From Verrucomicrobiota bacterium (GTDB taxonomy: Bacteria > Verrucomicrobiota > Verrucomicrobiia > Limisphaerales > SIBE01): a stretch of 43,017 nt of DNA. Under the pieces are notes generated by a model. The model saw only the letters and a list, made by a program, of their open reading frames with translations, was not told the origin of the DNA and made no database searches. The stretch covers positions 1 through 43,017 of the forward strand of contig JACQWK010000199.1 in assembly GCA_016209525.1 (NCBI GenBank), given 5' to 3'. Each line of letters starts with the position of its first letter. Position 1 is the first letter of the stretch. Positions 24,708-31,875 of this stretch are shown one piece after another. Made by a program: the position numbers and the translations under genes.

Positions 24708-25969
24708 CGGCTTAACAACTCGCTATGGTTTTCCGCATTCAAAAGGGATTCAAATTCGCGCAGGCTTGGTTTGATCTCTCGCGTGCGCCCGACATGGCCT
24801 ACTACGGCATCGAGTGTTTTCAGGCCGTGCCCAGTAATGCAGAGCACGGCCGAATCATTGGCCGGAATCTTACCACTGGCAATGAGTTTCTTCGCCACAC
24901 CCACCGTCACGCCTCCGGCCGTTTCGGCAAAAATCCCCTCGCACTCGGCCAACAGTTTCATCCCTTCCCGTATCTCGTCGTCCGTCGCGTCGTCGCCCGA
25001 GCCGCCGGTCTCTTTCAAGACGCGAAGGGCGTAAAAACCATCGGCGGGAGTGCCGATCGCCAGGGATTTGGCGATGGTATTGGGTTTAACGGGTTTGAAG
25101 AAATCCATTCCCGCCTTGTGGGCCGTGGAGATGGGAGCGCACCCGGAAGCTTGAGCGCCATGGATTCTGTACTTGGCGTCAGGGACCAGGCCCAGTTTGA
25201 TGAACTCCTGGTAGCTCTTGTGGATTTTCGTGAGCAGAGAGCCCGAGGCCATGCACACGACCGTGTGGTGCGGAATGCGCCATCCGAGCTGTTCCAGGAT
25301 TTCAAAGCCCATGCTCTTGGAGCCCTCCGCGTAGTAGGGCCGCATGTTCACATTCACGAACGCCCAACCGAACTTTCCCGCGATTTCGGCGCAGAGCCTG
25401 TTGACCTCGTCGTAATGGCCCCGGATGCCGATCACATTGGCCCCGTAAATCAGAGAGTTGACGATCTTTCCCTCCTCCAGATCGGCCGGAATGAAAACAT
25501 AAGCCTTCAATCCGACGGCCGCCGCGTTGGCGGAAACCGAATTGGCCAAGTTGCCGGTCGAAGCGCAGGCCACCGTGGAAAAGCCGAGTTCCTTCGCGCG
25601 GCTCAAGGCCACGCTCACCACGCGGTCTTTGAACGAGAGGGTCGGATAATTGACCGTGTCATTCTTAATCCAGAGCTCGCGGATGCCGAGCTGGCGAGCC
25701 AAGCGATCCGCTTTGACCAGCGGCGTGTACCCCACCTGAAAACCGACTGTCGGCTCATGGGCGATGGGCAGCAGCTCGCGATAGCGCCACATCGTTTCCG
25801 GACGGCCATGGATAACCGATTTCGTGAGACAGTGCTTGATGCGCTCATAGTCATACACCACCTCCAGCGGCCCAAAATCAAATTCACAAACGTGAGTTGC
25901 GTTCAGCGGGTATTCCCGACCACACTCCCGGCATCTGAGCGCCTTCATGAAACCATCGTTCTTTTCCAT
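24704..25969 (-). CDS. thrC: threonine synthase-like PLP enzyme (possible homocysteine-forming enzyme)
   Basis: Fold-type II PLP enzyme of 421 residues. The N-terminal CRECGREYP...HVCEFDFG looks like a zinc ribbon, but the expected fourth Cys is replaced by Asp/Phe. The PLP lysine is in YPTLSFKDRVV, followed by the phosphate-binding ASTGNLANSVSANAAAVGL. GSLLTKIHKSYQEF and ETAGGVTVG are further family features. Threonine synthase converts O-phosphohomoserine to threonine. This one sits behind a SAM-I riboswitch and is coupled to a sulfur-carrier gene, so it may instead join O-phosphohomoserine with carrier-bound sulfide to make homocysteine. That alternative is inferred, not shown. ATG 25969 is used, with ATG 25948 possible. 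Confidence 0.88.
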   Translation of the reverse strand: MEKNDGFMKALRCRECGREYPLNATHVCEFDFGPLEVVYDYERIKHCLTKSVIHGRPETMWRYRELLPIAHEPTVGFQVGYTPLVKADRLARQLGIRELWIKNDTVNYPTLSFKDRVVSVALSRAKELGFSTVACASTGNLANSVSANAAAVGLKAYVFIPADLEEGKIVNSLIYGANVIGIRGHYDEVNRLCAEIAGKFGWAFVNVNMRPYYAEGSKSMGFEILEQLGWRIPHHTVVCMASGSLLTKIHKSYQEFIKLGLVPDAKYRIHGAQASGCAPISTAHKAGMDFFKPVKPNTIAKSLAIGTPADGFYALRVLKETGGSGDDATDDEIREGMKLLAECEGIFAETAGGVTVGVAKKLIASGKIPANDSAVLCITGHGLKTLDAVVGHVGRTREIKPSLREFESLLNAENHSELLSR

Positions 25970-26017
25970 AGTTCATCTCGCTGCGCTTCGGCGGGCGCAT
26001 GACAAAAGTCTCTGCTC

Positions 26018-26153
26018 CGTAGCGCAGATTTTCAATCTGCCGTATCGCAGAATTGCATTCTGCGGCAGGGCGACTCGTTTTTGCACGCAGGGACTTGCCA
26101 ACGCGCTGCCGATTGCAGATCGGCGATCCTGCTGACATCAAGTCCGCGCTACG
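26018..26153. repeat. compound palindromic repeat (GCAGATT-type hairpins), copy 2
   Basis: The terminal arms CGTAGCGC (26018-26025) and GCGCTACG (26146-26153) are exact reverse complements. Inside are hairpins GCAGATT/AATCTGC (26023-26040), GCAGAATT/ATTCTGC (26047-26063) and GCCGATTGCAGATCGGC (26108-26124). It shares CTGCCGTATCGCAG with copy 1 at 2396-2500. Here it lies in the leader RNA between the riboswitch terminator and the thrC-like start codon, so it will be transcribed. Confidence 0.75.
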
Positions 26154-26190
26154 ACGAGCTGTGTCATGCGCCGCGCTGCTGCGGGGCAAT

Positions 26191-26222
26191 AAAAAACCCC
26201 GTCTCATTCGGAGGAGAGGGGG
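26191..26222 (-). terminator. intrinsic terminator downstream of the SAM-I riboswitch
   Basis: Read on the minus strand, CCCCCTCTC and GAGACGGGG form a nine-pair stem with one mismatch around an 8-nt loop, directly followed by six T residues (26196 to 26191). It lies 18 nt after the riboswitch aptamer and before the first gene of the operon, the normal place for a premature terminator used when SAM is bound. Confidence 0.88.
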
Positions 26223-26239
26223 CGAAGGCCGTTCGACTC

Positions 26240-26362
26240 TTCTCATCTTTCCCAAGGGTTCGTGTGCTTGAGCTGGAATTGGCACCTGGACGCCGAGCGT
26301 CGAGCTTCAGCCGGTTGCCGTGGTTTCATTGGGCCAGTCCCTTCACCACTCTGAATGAGTCC
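26240..26362 (-). promoter_or_regulatory. SAM-I (S-box) riboswitch aptamer
   Basis: The minus strand shows the conserved S-box core in order. CATTCAGAG begins the aptamer, followed by GGTGAAGGGACTGGCCCAAT (GGACTGGCCC at 26340-26331), GAAACCACGGCAACC (GGCAACC at 26319-26313), AGGTGCCAATTCC (26287-26275), and GGGAAAGATGAGAAGAG. P1 closes with CTCAT pairing with ATGAG at 26242-26246. SAM binding is expected to favour the terminator at 26191-26222 and so switch off the thrC-like/MoaD-like/NIL operon when methionine is plentiful. An anti-terminator pairing was not fully modelled, but the aptamer identity rests on several conserved blocks in the correct order. Confidence 0.95.
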
Positions 26363-26383
26363 GTTCCATCAACGGATGCGGAT

Positions 26384-26412
26384 AGAATGATTCAAGGACG
26401 CGGAGCTGTCAA
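26384..26412 (-). promoter_or_regulatory. sigma-70-like promoter of the SAM-controlled operon
   Basis: On the minus strand TTGACA (26412-26407) is a perfect -35 box. Seventeen nt later CATTCT (26389-26384) is a weak -10. Transcription would begin near 26377, about 15 nt ahead of the riboswitch aptamer, which is the expected distance. Confidence 0.6.
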
Positions 26413-26666
26413 ATCCTTTTTCCATTTGTTCTCGCGTTTTCCGCCGGACCCCGATATAAGCGTTCTGCTGCTAAGCGCCAACCCATCGGTTTGACCGGGA
26501 ACGCGATCCTCACAGCGTTGGTTCGTTCCGGTGAAACTGGAGAAAGGAATCCATGCGATGTTTCGAGCATGACTGCCTCGTGACGATCAAGATGGCTCGT
26601 CCTGTAACCAAACCTGCTTCCGGAGTCGTCAACAAGAAGGATGTGCCACGTGCGCATCCTCGCCAG

Positions 26667-28682
26667 ATGATTCTGAAAAACCTTCCACACGCGTTGCTCC
26701 TGGCGGCTTTCGCGGGCCCCGCGGCATCGAGGGCCGCGGAGGCGCGTGATTCATCAATCCGTCCCGAAAGGCTAACGGAGCTTCCCCTCGAACAATTGAT
26801 GGATATCGAGGTCACCACGGTATCGCGGTCCCCGCAGAAAGTTTCGCAATCAGCGGCGGCGGTCTATGTGGTCACGCAAGAGGACATTCGACGTTCCGGC
26901 GCGACCTCGATTGCCGAGGCCTTGCGCATGGCTCCGGGTGTGAATGTGGCTCGAATCGGATCCAGTTCGTGGGCGATCAGCGCGAGGGGATTCAATGACT
27001 TTTTCGCCAACAAGCTTCTGGTCCTCATGGATGGCCGGAGCGTGTACAGCCCCTTGTTCTCGGGAGTGTTTTGGGATGTGCAGGACACGATGCTGGAGGA
27101 CATCGACCGGATTGAAGTGATTCGCGGGCCGGGCGCTTCCCTGTGGGGCGCCAATGCCGTCAACGGCGTGATCAATGTGATCACCAAGAGCGCGGCCGAG
27201 ACGCAAGGAGGGCTGATTTCAGGCGGCGGCGGCACCGAAGAAATCGGGTCTGGCGGCATTCGCTACGGTGGAAAGTTGGGCCGGAACGCTTATTACCGAG
27301 TGTATGCGAAGTATTTTAACCGCGATGATTTCGTCGATGCCGCAGGACGAGATGCGTTTGACGAATGGGAGATGTGGCGCGGGGGATTCAAGGCGGATTG
27401 GCAGATTTCCGACTCCGACTCGTTGACCGTTCAGGGCGACTATTACGATGGGAACATGGGCCAGAGGTTGTTTGCTTTTCCTCCGCCCACATTTTTTCGG
27501 GCGTTGGAAGGCCGGGCGCTGGTGGCGGGCGGCAATCTTCTCGGTTCCTGGAAACACTCTGTTTCGGAAAGCTCGGACCTTGCGCTGCAGCTCTACTTTG
27601 ACCGGACAGAACGGGACGATCGCATCCACCGAGAAATCCGAAACACCTATGACGTGGATTTTCAGCATCGGTTATCGGCGGGACCGCGTCAGGAGGTCCT
27701 GTGGGGGCTGGGTTACCGGCTCAGCGCGGACGAGTTAAGAGACGGAAGAGATCGGAGCGGGAGCGTCCTCTTTCGGCCCGCCGAGCGGAACGATCAGCTT
27801 TTCAGCGCTTTTTTACAGGACGAAATTACGCTGGTGGAGGACCGCCTCCGGCTCACCCTCGGTTCCAAGTTCGAGCACAACGATTACAGCGGATCCGAGG
27901 TTCAACCGAGCTCGCGATTGCTCTGGACACCCCACGACAAGCACACGTTTTGGGCGGCAGTCTCCCGCGCGGTCCGCAGTCCGGCGCGATGGGAACACTC
28001 GATTGAGGTTTGGTATGCGCCGCCGCCCGCCGCAGGACCGCCGCCGTTCCCGCTTCTGCTGGTAGGCAATGAGGATTTTGAATCCGAGAATCTGATCGCC
28101 TATGAGGTCGGATATCGAATCCAGCCGACACCCAAAACCTCTGTCGATTTGGCCACGTTCTATAACCGATACGATGACCTTCTGGTCGGACAACCGTTCG
28201 GATTTGCGCCGAGGCTTCCGCCCCCGTTTCCCCCGATCCCTCTGGCTCACCCACAGAACGGCATGGACGGGGAAACGTACGGCGCGGAAGCCTCGCTGAA
28301 CTGGTCGTTGAGTGATTCCTGGCGGTTGAACTTTGGCTATAGCTTCCTGCAAATGCAGCTTCACAGCAACGTGCCAGGCAGCGAAATCGCGGAAGGAGAC
28401 AGCCCCCATCATCAGGTGCATCTTCGATCCTATTTGGATCTCCCTTACCATCTCCAACTCGACGCCGCATTGAACTACGTCGATAATCTGCCGAACCGAG
28501 GTGTGCCCAATTATGTGCGGCTGGATGCGCGGATTGGGTGGCGGCCGTCAAATGCTCTGGAACTCAGCGTGGGCGTGCAAAATATCCTGGACGATCGGCA
28601 TCCGGAATTCGGCCCAGGATTCCTGGTCACTCCGACGGAAGTCCAGCGGAGCGTTTACGCCAAAATGACTTGGCAATTCTAG
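26667..28682 (+). CDS. TonB-dependent receptor-like outer-membrane protein
   Basis: Outer-membrane beta-barrel receptor of 671 residues. A signal peptide (ILKNLPHALLLAAFAGPAASRA) is followed by a TonB-box-like stretch and the plug domain: LPLEQLMDIEVTTVSRSPQ, IRRSGATSIAEALRMAPGVN, ISARGFNDFFANKLLVLMDGR and IEVIRGPGASLWGANAVNGVIN. The barrel strands continue to the terminal aromatic VYAKMTWQF, the typical final strand. This VTTVSRSPQK-type subgroup commonly stands beside YfiR-type proteins and sensor kinases and may deliver or sense a signal rather than just import iron. ATG 26667 is chosen because it begins the signal peptide; the frame is open to 26553. It is the first gene of a five-gene sensory operon. 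Confidence 0.9.
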   Translation: MILKNLPHALLLAAFAGPAASRAAEARDSSIRPERLTELPLEQLMDIEVTTVSRSPQKVSQSAAAVYVVTQEDIRRSGATSIAEALRMAPGVNVARIGSSSWAISARGFNDFFANKLLVLMDGRSVYSPLFSGVFWDVQDTMLEDIDRIEVIRGPGASLWGANAVNGVINVITKSAAETQGGLISGGGGTEEIGSGGIRYGGKLGRNAYYRVYAKYFNRDDFVDAAGRDAFDEWEMWRGGFKADWQISDSDSLTVQGDYYDGNMGQRLFAFPPPTFFRALEGRALVAGGNLLGSWKHSVSESSDLALQLYFDRTERDDRIHREIRNTYDVDFQHRLSAGPRQEVLWGLGYRLSADELRDGRDRSGSVLFRPAERNDQLFSAFLQDEITLVEDRLRLTLGSKFEHNDYSGSEVQPSSRLLWTPHDKHTFWAAVSRAVRSPARWEHSIEVWYAPPPAAGPPPFPLLLVGNEDFESENLIAYEVGYRIQPTPKTSVDLATFYNRYDDLLVGQPFGFAPRLPPPFPPIPLAHPQNGMDGETYGAEASLNWSLSDSWRLNFGYSFLQMQLHSNVPGSEIAEGDSPHHQVHLRSYLDLPYHLQLDAALNYVDNLPNRGVPNYVRLDARIGWRPSNALELSVGVQNILDDRHPEFGPGFLVTPTEVQRSVYAKMTWQF

Positions 28683-28760
28683 GACTCCCGGATGGCGATG
28701 GAATCACAGTCTTGGCGAGTTTGGAACCGGCCGCCGAGCGTGAACCAAGACCGCTGCGTG

Positions 28761-29444
28761 ATGCGTCTCAAAGCGTGTTTTGAGAATGCCTTTTGGGTGG
28801 AACAGGCCACTGGCCTGCCGCCATTCTCGGCGGAAGGTTGCCGCCGAAAACGGGCTCGTAGCCCGTTCCACCCATTTTCAAAACACGCTCTCACACATTT
28901 TCTGGTTGGCTTGACCCTCCTCGGCGTGACGCTTGGCCAAAGCCGGGCGGCGGAACAAGCCCAACCCACGGAGTACCAGATCAAAGCCGCGTTTCTCTTC
29001 AACTTCGCCAAATTCGTCGAGTGGCCGGCGACGGCATTCCCGACCGAGACCAGCCCGTTTTGCATCGGAATTCTGGGCGACGATCCGTTCCGGAAGGATC
29101 TCGAACTCACCATCAGCGGGAAAAAGATCGGCAACCGCTCGCTGGTGATCAAGCGATTCCCAAACGCGAGAAAGATCGAATTCTGCCACATCCTATTCAT
29201 CAGCCCCTCGGAGAATCGGGAATTGCGTCAAATCCTCGACTCCCTGAAAGGTTTGGCGACCTTGACGGTCGGCGACAAGATCGAGCAATTCTGCGAGCAG
29301 GGCGGCATGATCGACTTGATCATGGCCGGGAACAAAGTGCGGTTTCGAATCAACCAACACATCGCCGAGAAGGCGGGGCTGAAGGTCAGCTCGCGACTGC
29401 TGAAATTGGGGATCGGCAGCGAGGATCCACGCAGCAGCAACTAG
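28761..29444 (+). CDS. YfiR family (DUF4154) periplasmic protein
   Basis: Periplasmic YfiR-like protein whose recognisable domain begins at EYQIKAAFLFNFAKFVEWPA. Further family features are PFCIGILGDDPF, GLATLTVGDKIEQF and KVRFRINQHIAEKAGLKVSSRL. In Pseudomonas, YfiR restrains the CHASE8-diguanylate cyclase YfiN by direct periplasmic contact. Here the next gene, 4 bp away, is a kinase with a CHASE8-like sensor, so this protein probably controls that kinase. The N-terminus is abnormal: the frame passes through a 116-bp palindromic repeat (28773-28888) just ahead of the hydrophobic signal segment (LTHFLVGLTLLGVTLG), so the true start is uncertain (ATG 28761, GTG 28740 or ATG 28692). Confidence 0.82.
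   Translation: MRLKACFENAFWVEQATGLPPFSAEGCRRKRARSPFHPFSKHALTHFLVGLTLLGVTLGQSRAAEQAQPTEYQIKAAFLFNFAKFVEWPATAFPTETSPFCIGILGDDPFRKDLELTISGKKIGNRSLVIKRFPNARKIEFCHILFISPSENRELRQILDSLKGLATLTVGDKIEQFCEQGGMIDLIMAGNKVRFRINQHIAEKAGLKVSSRLLKLGIGSEDPRSSN
28773..28888. repeat. 116-bp palindromic repeat inside the yfiR reading frame
   Basis: GCGTGTTTTGAGAATG (28773-28788) faces CATTTTCAAAACACGC (28873-28888) with one mismatch. Inside, GGGTGGAAC (28795-28803) faces GTTCCACCC (28865-28873), and CAGGCCACTGGCCTG plus GGCGGAAGGTTGCCGCC form inner hairpins. The frame of the downstream YfiR protein stays open through it, so its translation adds about 39 residues ahead of the signal peptide. Confidence 0.82.
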
Positions 29445-29448
29445 TCCT

Positions 29449-31401
29449 GTGACACGCAATTTTCTTCGGACGATTTCCATCAAGCGCAAGCTGATCTGGA
29501 TCATCATGCTGGCCAGCGGGGTCGCCTTGCTCATCGCGTGCGCGGCGTTCGTGACCTACGAGATCATCGTCTTCCGGAGATCCGCCGTGCAAGATTTGAC
29601 GACGCTGGGGCAGATCATGGCCGACAGTTGCGCGGTGCCGTTGTCGTTCGACAATGAGGAGGAGGCCCGGCGAACGCTCCAGACGTTGCAGGCCAAGGAG
29701 CACATCGCCGCCGCCTGCATCCGCAAAAATGACGGCGAAGTATTCGCGAGTTACCCGACAAACAAGCCCCTGACCGATCTTGATCTGCCGCTGCCACGGC
29801 CGCCAGGACACCAATTCCGCGGTCAGTTCTTGGACTTGGTTTGGCCCATCGTCGCGGGGAATGAAACCATCGGCACGGTCTATCTGAAATCCAACCTGGC
29901 AGAAATGTACGACCGGTTTCGCGGATATGTGGGAATTGTCGCCGCGGTCTTCGTTTGTTCGTCTGCGATTGCGCTGGTGCTTTCGGCGCAACTTCAACGC
30001 GTGATTTCCCGGCCGATTCTCCATCTGGCGCAAACCTCTCGGGTGGTTTCGGAACAGAAGAACTACTCTCGGCGCGCCGTCAAGGAAAGCGAGGATGAAC
30101 TCGGGGAATTGATCGATGCCTTCAACCACATGTTGCAGCAAATTCAGCAGCGGGACGCGGAGCTGCAGAAGGCTCACGACGAATTGGAAAAACGCGTTGG
30201 AGAACGGACGCGCGAACTCCAGGAAGAAGTCCTGGAACGGAAACGCGCCGAACAAGCGGCCCGAACTTCGGAGCTCAAATTCCGTTCGGTGGTCGAGTCC
30301 GCCTACGACGCCATCGTTCTGGCCGATCTCCAGGGACGCATCATTCTCTGGAACAAAGGCGCCGAATTGATCTTTGGATATTCGGAACAGGAGGTGGTCG
30401 GCCAGCCGCTGACGACTCTCATGCCGGAGCGCTTTCGCGAAGACCATCTCCGGGGGTTGGAACGATTCCGGGCCACGCGCGTTCCCCACGTCATCGGCAA
30501 GACGGTCGAGCTGGAAGGATTGCGCAAAGACGGGACGGAGTTCCCGTTGGAACTCTCGTTATCGACTTGGGAAGTCAGCGAGCAGATGGTGTTCAGCGGC
30601 ATCATTCGGGACATCACCGAACGCAAGCGGACTTACGAACAACTCCAATCGCTGGCGGCCAAGCTGACGCGCAGCAACAACGAACTCCAGGCCTTCGCCT
30701 ATGTCGCGTCGCACGACCTCCAGGAACCGCTGCGCAAGGTCCAGGCATTCGGAGACCGACTAAAAGCCATTTGCGGCCATGGACTGAAGGAAGAGGGCCG
30801 GGATTACTTGGATCGAATGCTCAATGCGGCCAAAAGGATGCACACATTAATCAACGATTTGTTGCTGTTTTCCCGTGTGAACACACAGGCCAACCCATTT
30901 CAAAAGGTCAGTCTATGCCGCATCATTCGGGAAGTTTTGTCCGATCTTGAAATCCGCATTCAGCAAACGGGCGCCAAAGTGGAGTTGGGCGAGTTGGCCA
31001 CCCTCGAGGCGGACCCGCTTCAAATGCGGCAGCTCTTCCAAAACCTCATCAGCAACGCCCTGAAATTCCACCGGCCGGGCGTTTCGCCAGTGGTGAAAAT
31101 CCATGGCCGGCTTCTCGAAACCCCCGGAGCCGCCGGCGCGGAACAGCCCTCCCCGAATCGCACGAGTGAAATCCTCGTCGAGGACAATGGCATCGGGTTC
31201 GACGAAAGATACCTGGACCGAATTTTTGGCGTTTTCCAGCGGCTGCATGGCCGCCAAGACTATGAAGGCACCGGCATCGGCTTGGCCATTTGCCGCAAGA
31301 TTGTGGAACGTCATGGGGGCACCATCACGGCGAGAAGCGCGCCGGACAAAGGAGCCACTTTCATCGTGAAGCTGCCGCTCTCCCAAAACAGGCCCGCGTA
31401 A
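29449..31401 (+). CDS. CHASE8-HAMP-PAS sensor histidine kinase
   Basis: Membrane kinase of 650 residues. TM1 (about 12-40) is followed by a CHASE8-type periplasmic domain (LTTLGQIMADSCAVPLSFDN, LQAKEHIAAACI), TM2 (about 163-185), HAMP, a coiled coil (residues 225-265), a PAS domain (SVVESAYDAIVLADLQGRII), a HisKA domain with phospho-acceptor H in YVASHDLQEPLRKV, and a HATPase_c domain (NLISNALKF, EDNGIGFDE, GTGIGLAICRKIV). HisKA of this phytochrome-like type usually pairs with an Rcp1-like regulator, exactly what follows 4 bp later. The CHASE8 sensor and adjacent YfiR suggest that the YfiR-bound state sets kinase activity. GTG 29449 starts 4 bp after the yfiR stop. Confidence 0.9.
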   Translation: MTRNFLRTISIKRKLIWIIMLASGVALLIACAAFVTYEIIVFRRSAVQDLTTLGQIMADSCAVPLSFDNEEEARRTLQTLQAKEHIAAACIRKNDGEVFASYPTNKPLTDLDLPLPRPPGHQFRGQFLDLVWPIVAGNETIGTVYLKSNLAEMYDRFRGYVGIVAAVFVCSSAIALVLSAQLQRVISRPILHLAQTSRVVSEQKNYSRRAVKESEDELGELIDAFNHMLQQIQQRDAELQKAHDELEKRVGERTRELQEEVLERKRAEQAARTSELKFRSVVESAYDAIVLADLQGRIILWNKGAELIFGYSEQEVVGQPLTTLMPERFREDHLRGLERFRATRVPHVIGKTVELEGLRKDGTEFPLELSLSTWEVSEQMVFSGIIRDITERKRTYEQLQSLAAKLTRSNNELQAFAYVASHDLQEPLRKVQAFGDRLKAICGHGLKEEGRDYLDRMLNAAKRMHTLINDLLLFSRVNTQANPFQKVSLCRIIREVLSDLEIRIQQTGAKVELGELATLEADPLQMRQLFQNLISNALKFHRPGVSPVVKIHGRLLETPGAAGAEQPSPNRTSEILVEDNGIGFDERYLDRIFGVFQRLHGRQDYEGTGIGLAICRKIVERHGGTITARSAPDKGATFIVKLPLSQNRPA

Positions 31402-31405
31402 GACT

Positions 31406-31867
31406 ATGAAACCCGAAGCTGCCAAACCCATCACGATCCTCCTGGCGGACGACGACCCGGACGACCGTTTGCTCGCCAAACAGGCCCTCGATGAGAACCG
31501 GCTCGCGAACGACCTTCGGTTCGCCGAAAATGGCGAAGATCTGCTCGACTATTTGTACCGCCGCGGGAAATACCGCGATCCGGCCGACGCTCCTCGGCCG
31601 GGGTTGATCCTCCTCGACCTGAACATGCCCAAGAAAGACGGGCGCGAAGCGCTGGAGGAAATCAAGACCCATCCGGACCTTCGGCAAATCCCGATCGTGA
31701 TCTTGACCACCTCGCAAGCCGAAGAGGATATCTATCGCAGTTACAACCTCGGAGTGAATTCTTACATCACCAAACCGGTCACCTTCCAGGGGCTGGTGGA
31801 GGTCATGAGGGCTTTGGGGAAGTACTGGTTTGAGATTGTGGAACTGCCGCCCGAAAAGCCCGACTGA
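31406..31867 (+). CDS. single-domain response regulator (Rcp1-like)
   Basis: Stand-alone receiver protein of 153 residues with no output domain. The acidic pocket DDDPDD opens it. The phospho-accepting Asp is in LILLDLNMPKKDG, with the switch Thr in VILTTSQAEEDI and the conserved Lys in YITKPVTF. The YLYRRGKYRDP insertion is characteristic of the Rcp1-type receivers that follow phytochrome-like kinases. It is the likely phosphate acceptor of the upstream kinase and may pass phosphate to the downstream hybrid protein or bind a target protein. The gene lies 4 bp from the previous gene and 8 bp from the next. Confidence 0.92.
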   Translation: MKPEAAKPITILLADDDPDDRLLAKQALDENRLANDLRFAENGEDLLDYLYRRGKYRDPADAPRPGLILLDLNMPKKDGREALEEIKTHPDLRQIPIVILTTSQAEEDIYRSYNLGVNSYITKPVTFQGLVEVMRALGKYWFEIVELPPEKPD

Positions 31868-31875
31868 CCGTTGTT

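Larger units (their letters stand above)
25970..26666. other. leader and divergent spacer between thrC-like operon and TonB receptor
   Basis: From left to right this 697-bp gap holds repeat copy 2 (26018-26153), an intrinsic terminator (26191-26222, minus), a SAM-I riboswitch (26240-26362, minus) and a promoter (26384-26412, minus), all serving the thrC-like operon. The right portion (26413-26666) should contain the promoter of the plus-strand TonB receptor operon, but I can pick no clear box and no cobalamin riboswitch there. No additional gene is supported. Confidence 0.8.

Noticed and set aside
26413..26666. Possible cobalamin riboswitch before the TonB-type receptor
   Set aside because: A GGTGAAACTGGAGAAAGGAATCC stretch looked promising, but the B12-box and the other conserved core blocks are absent.
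29386..30489. 367-codon open frame on the minus strand
   Set aside because: Antisense to the CHASE8 histidine kinase; composition and lack of domains mark it as a shadow.
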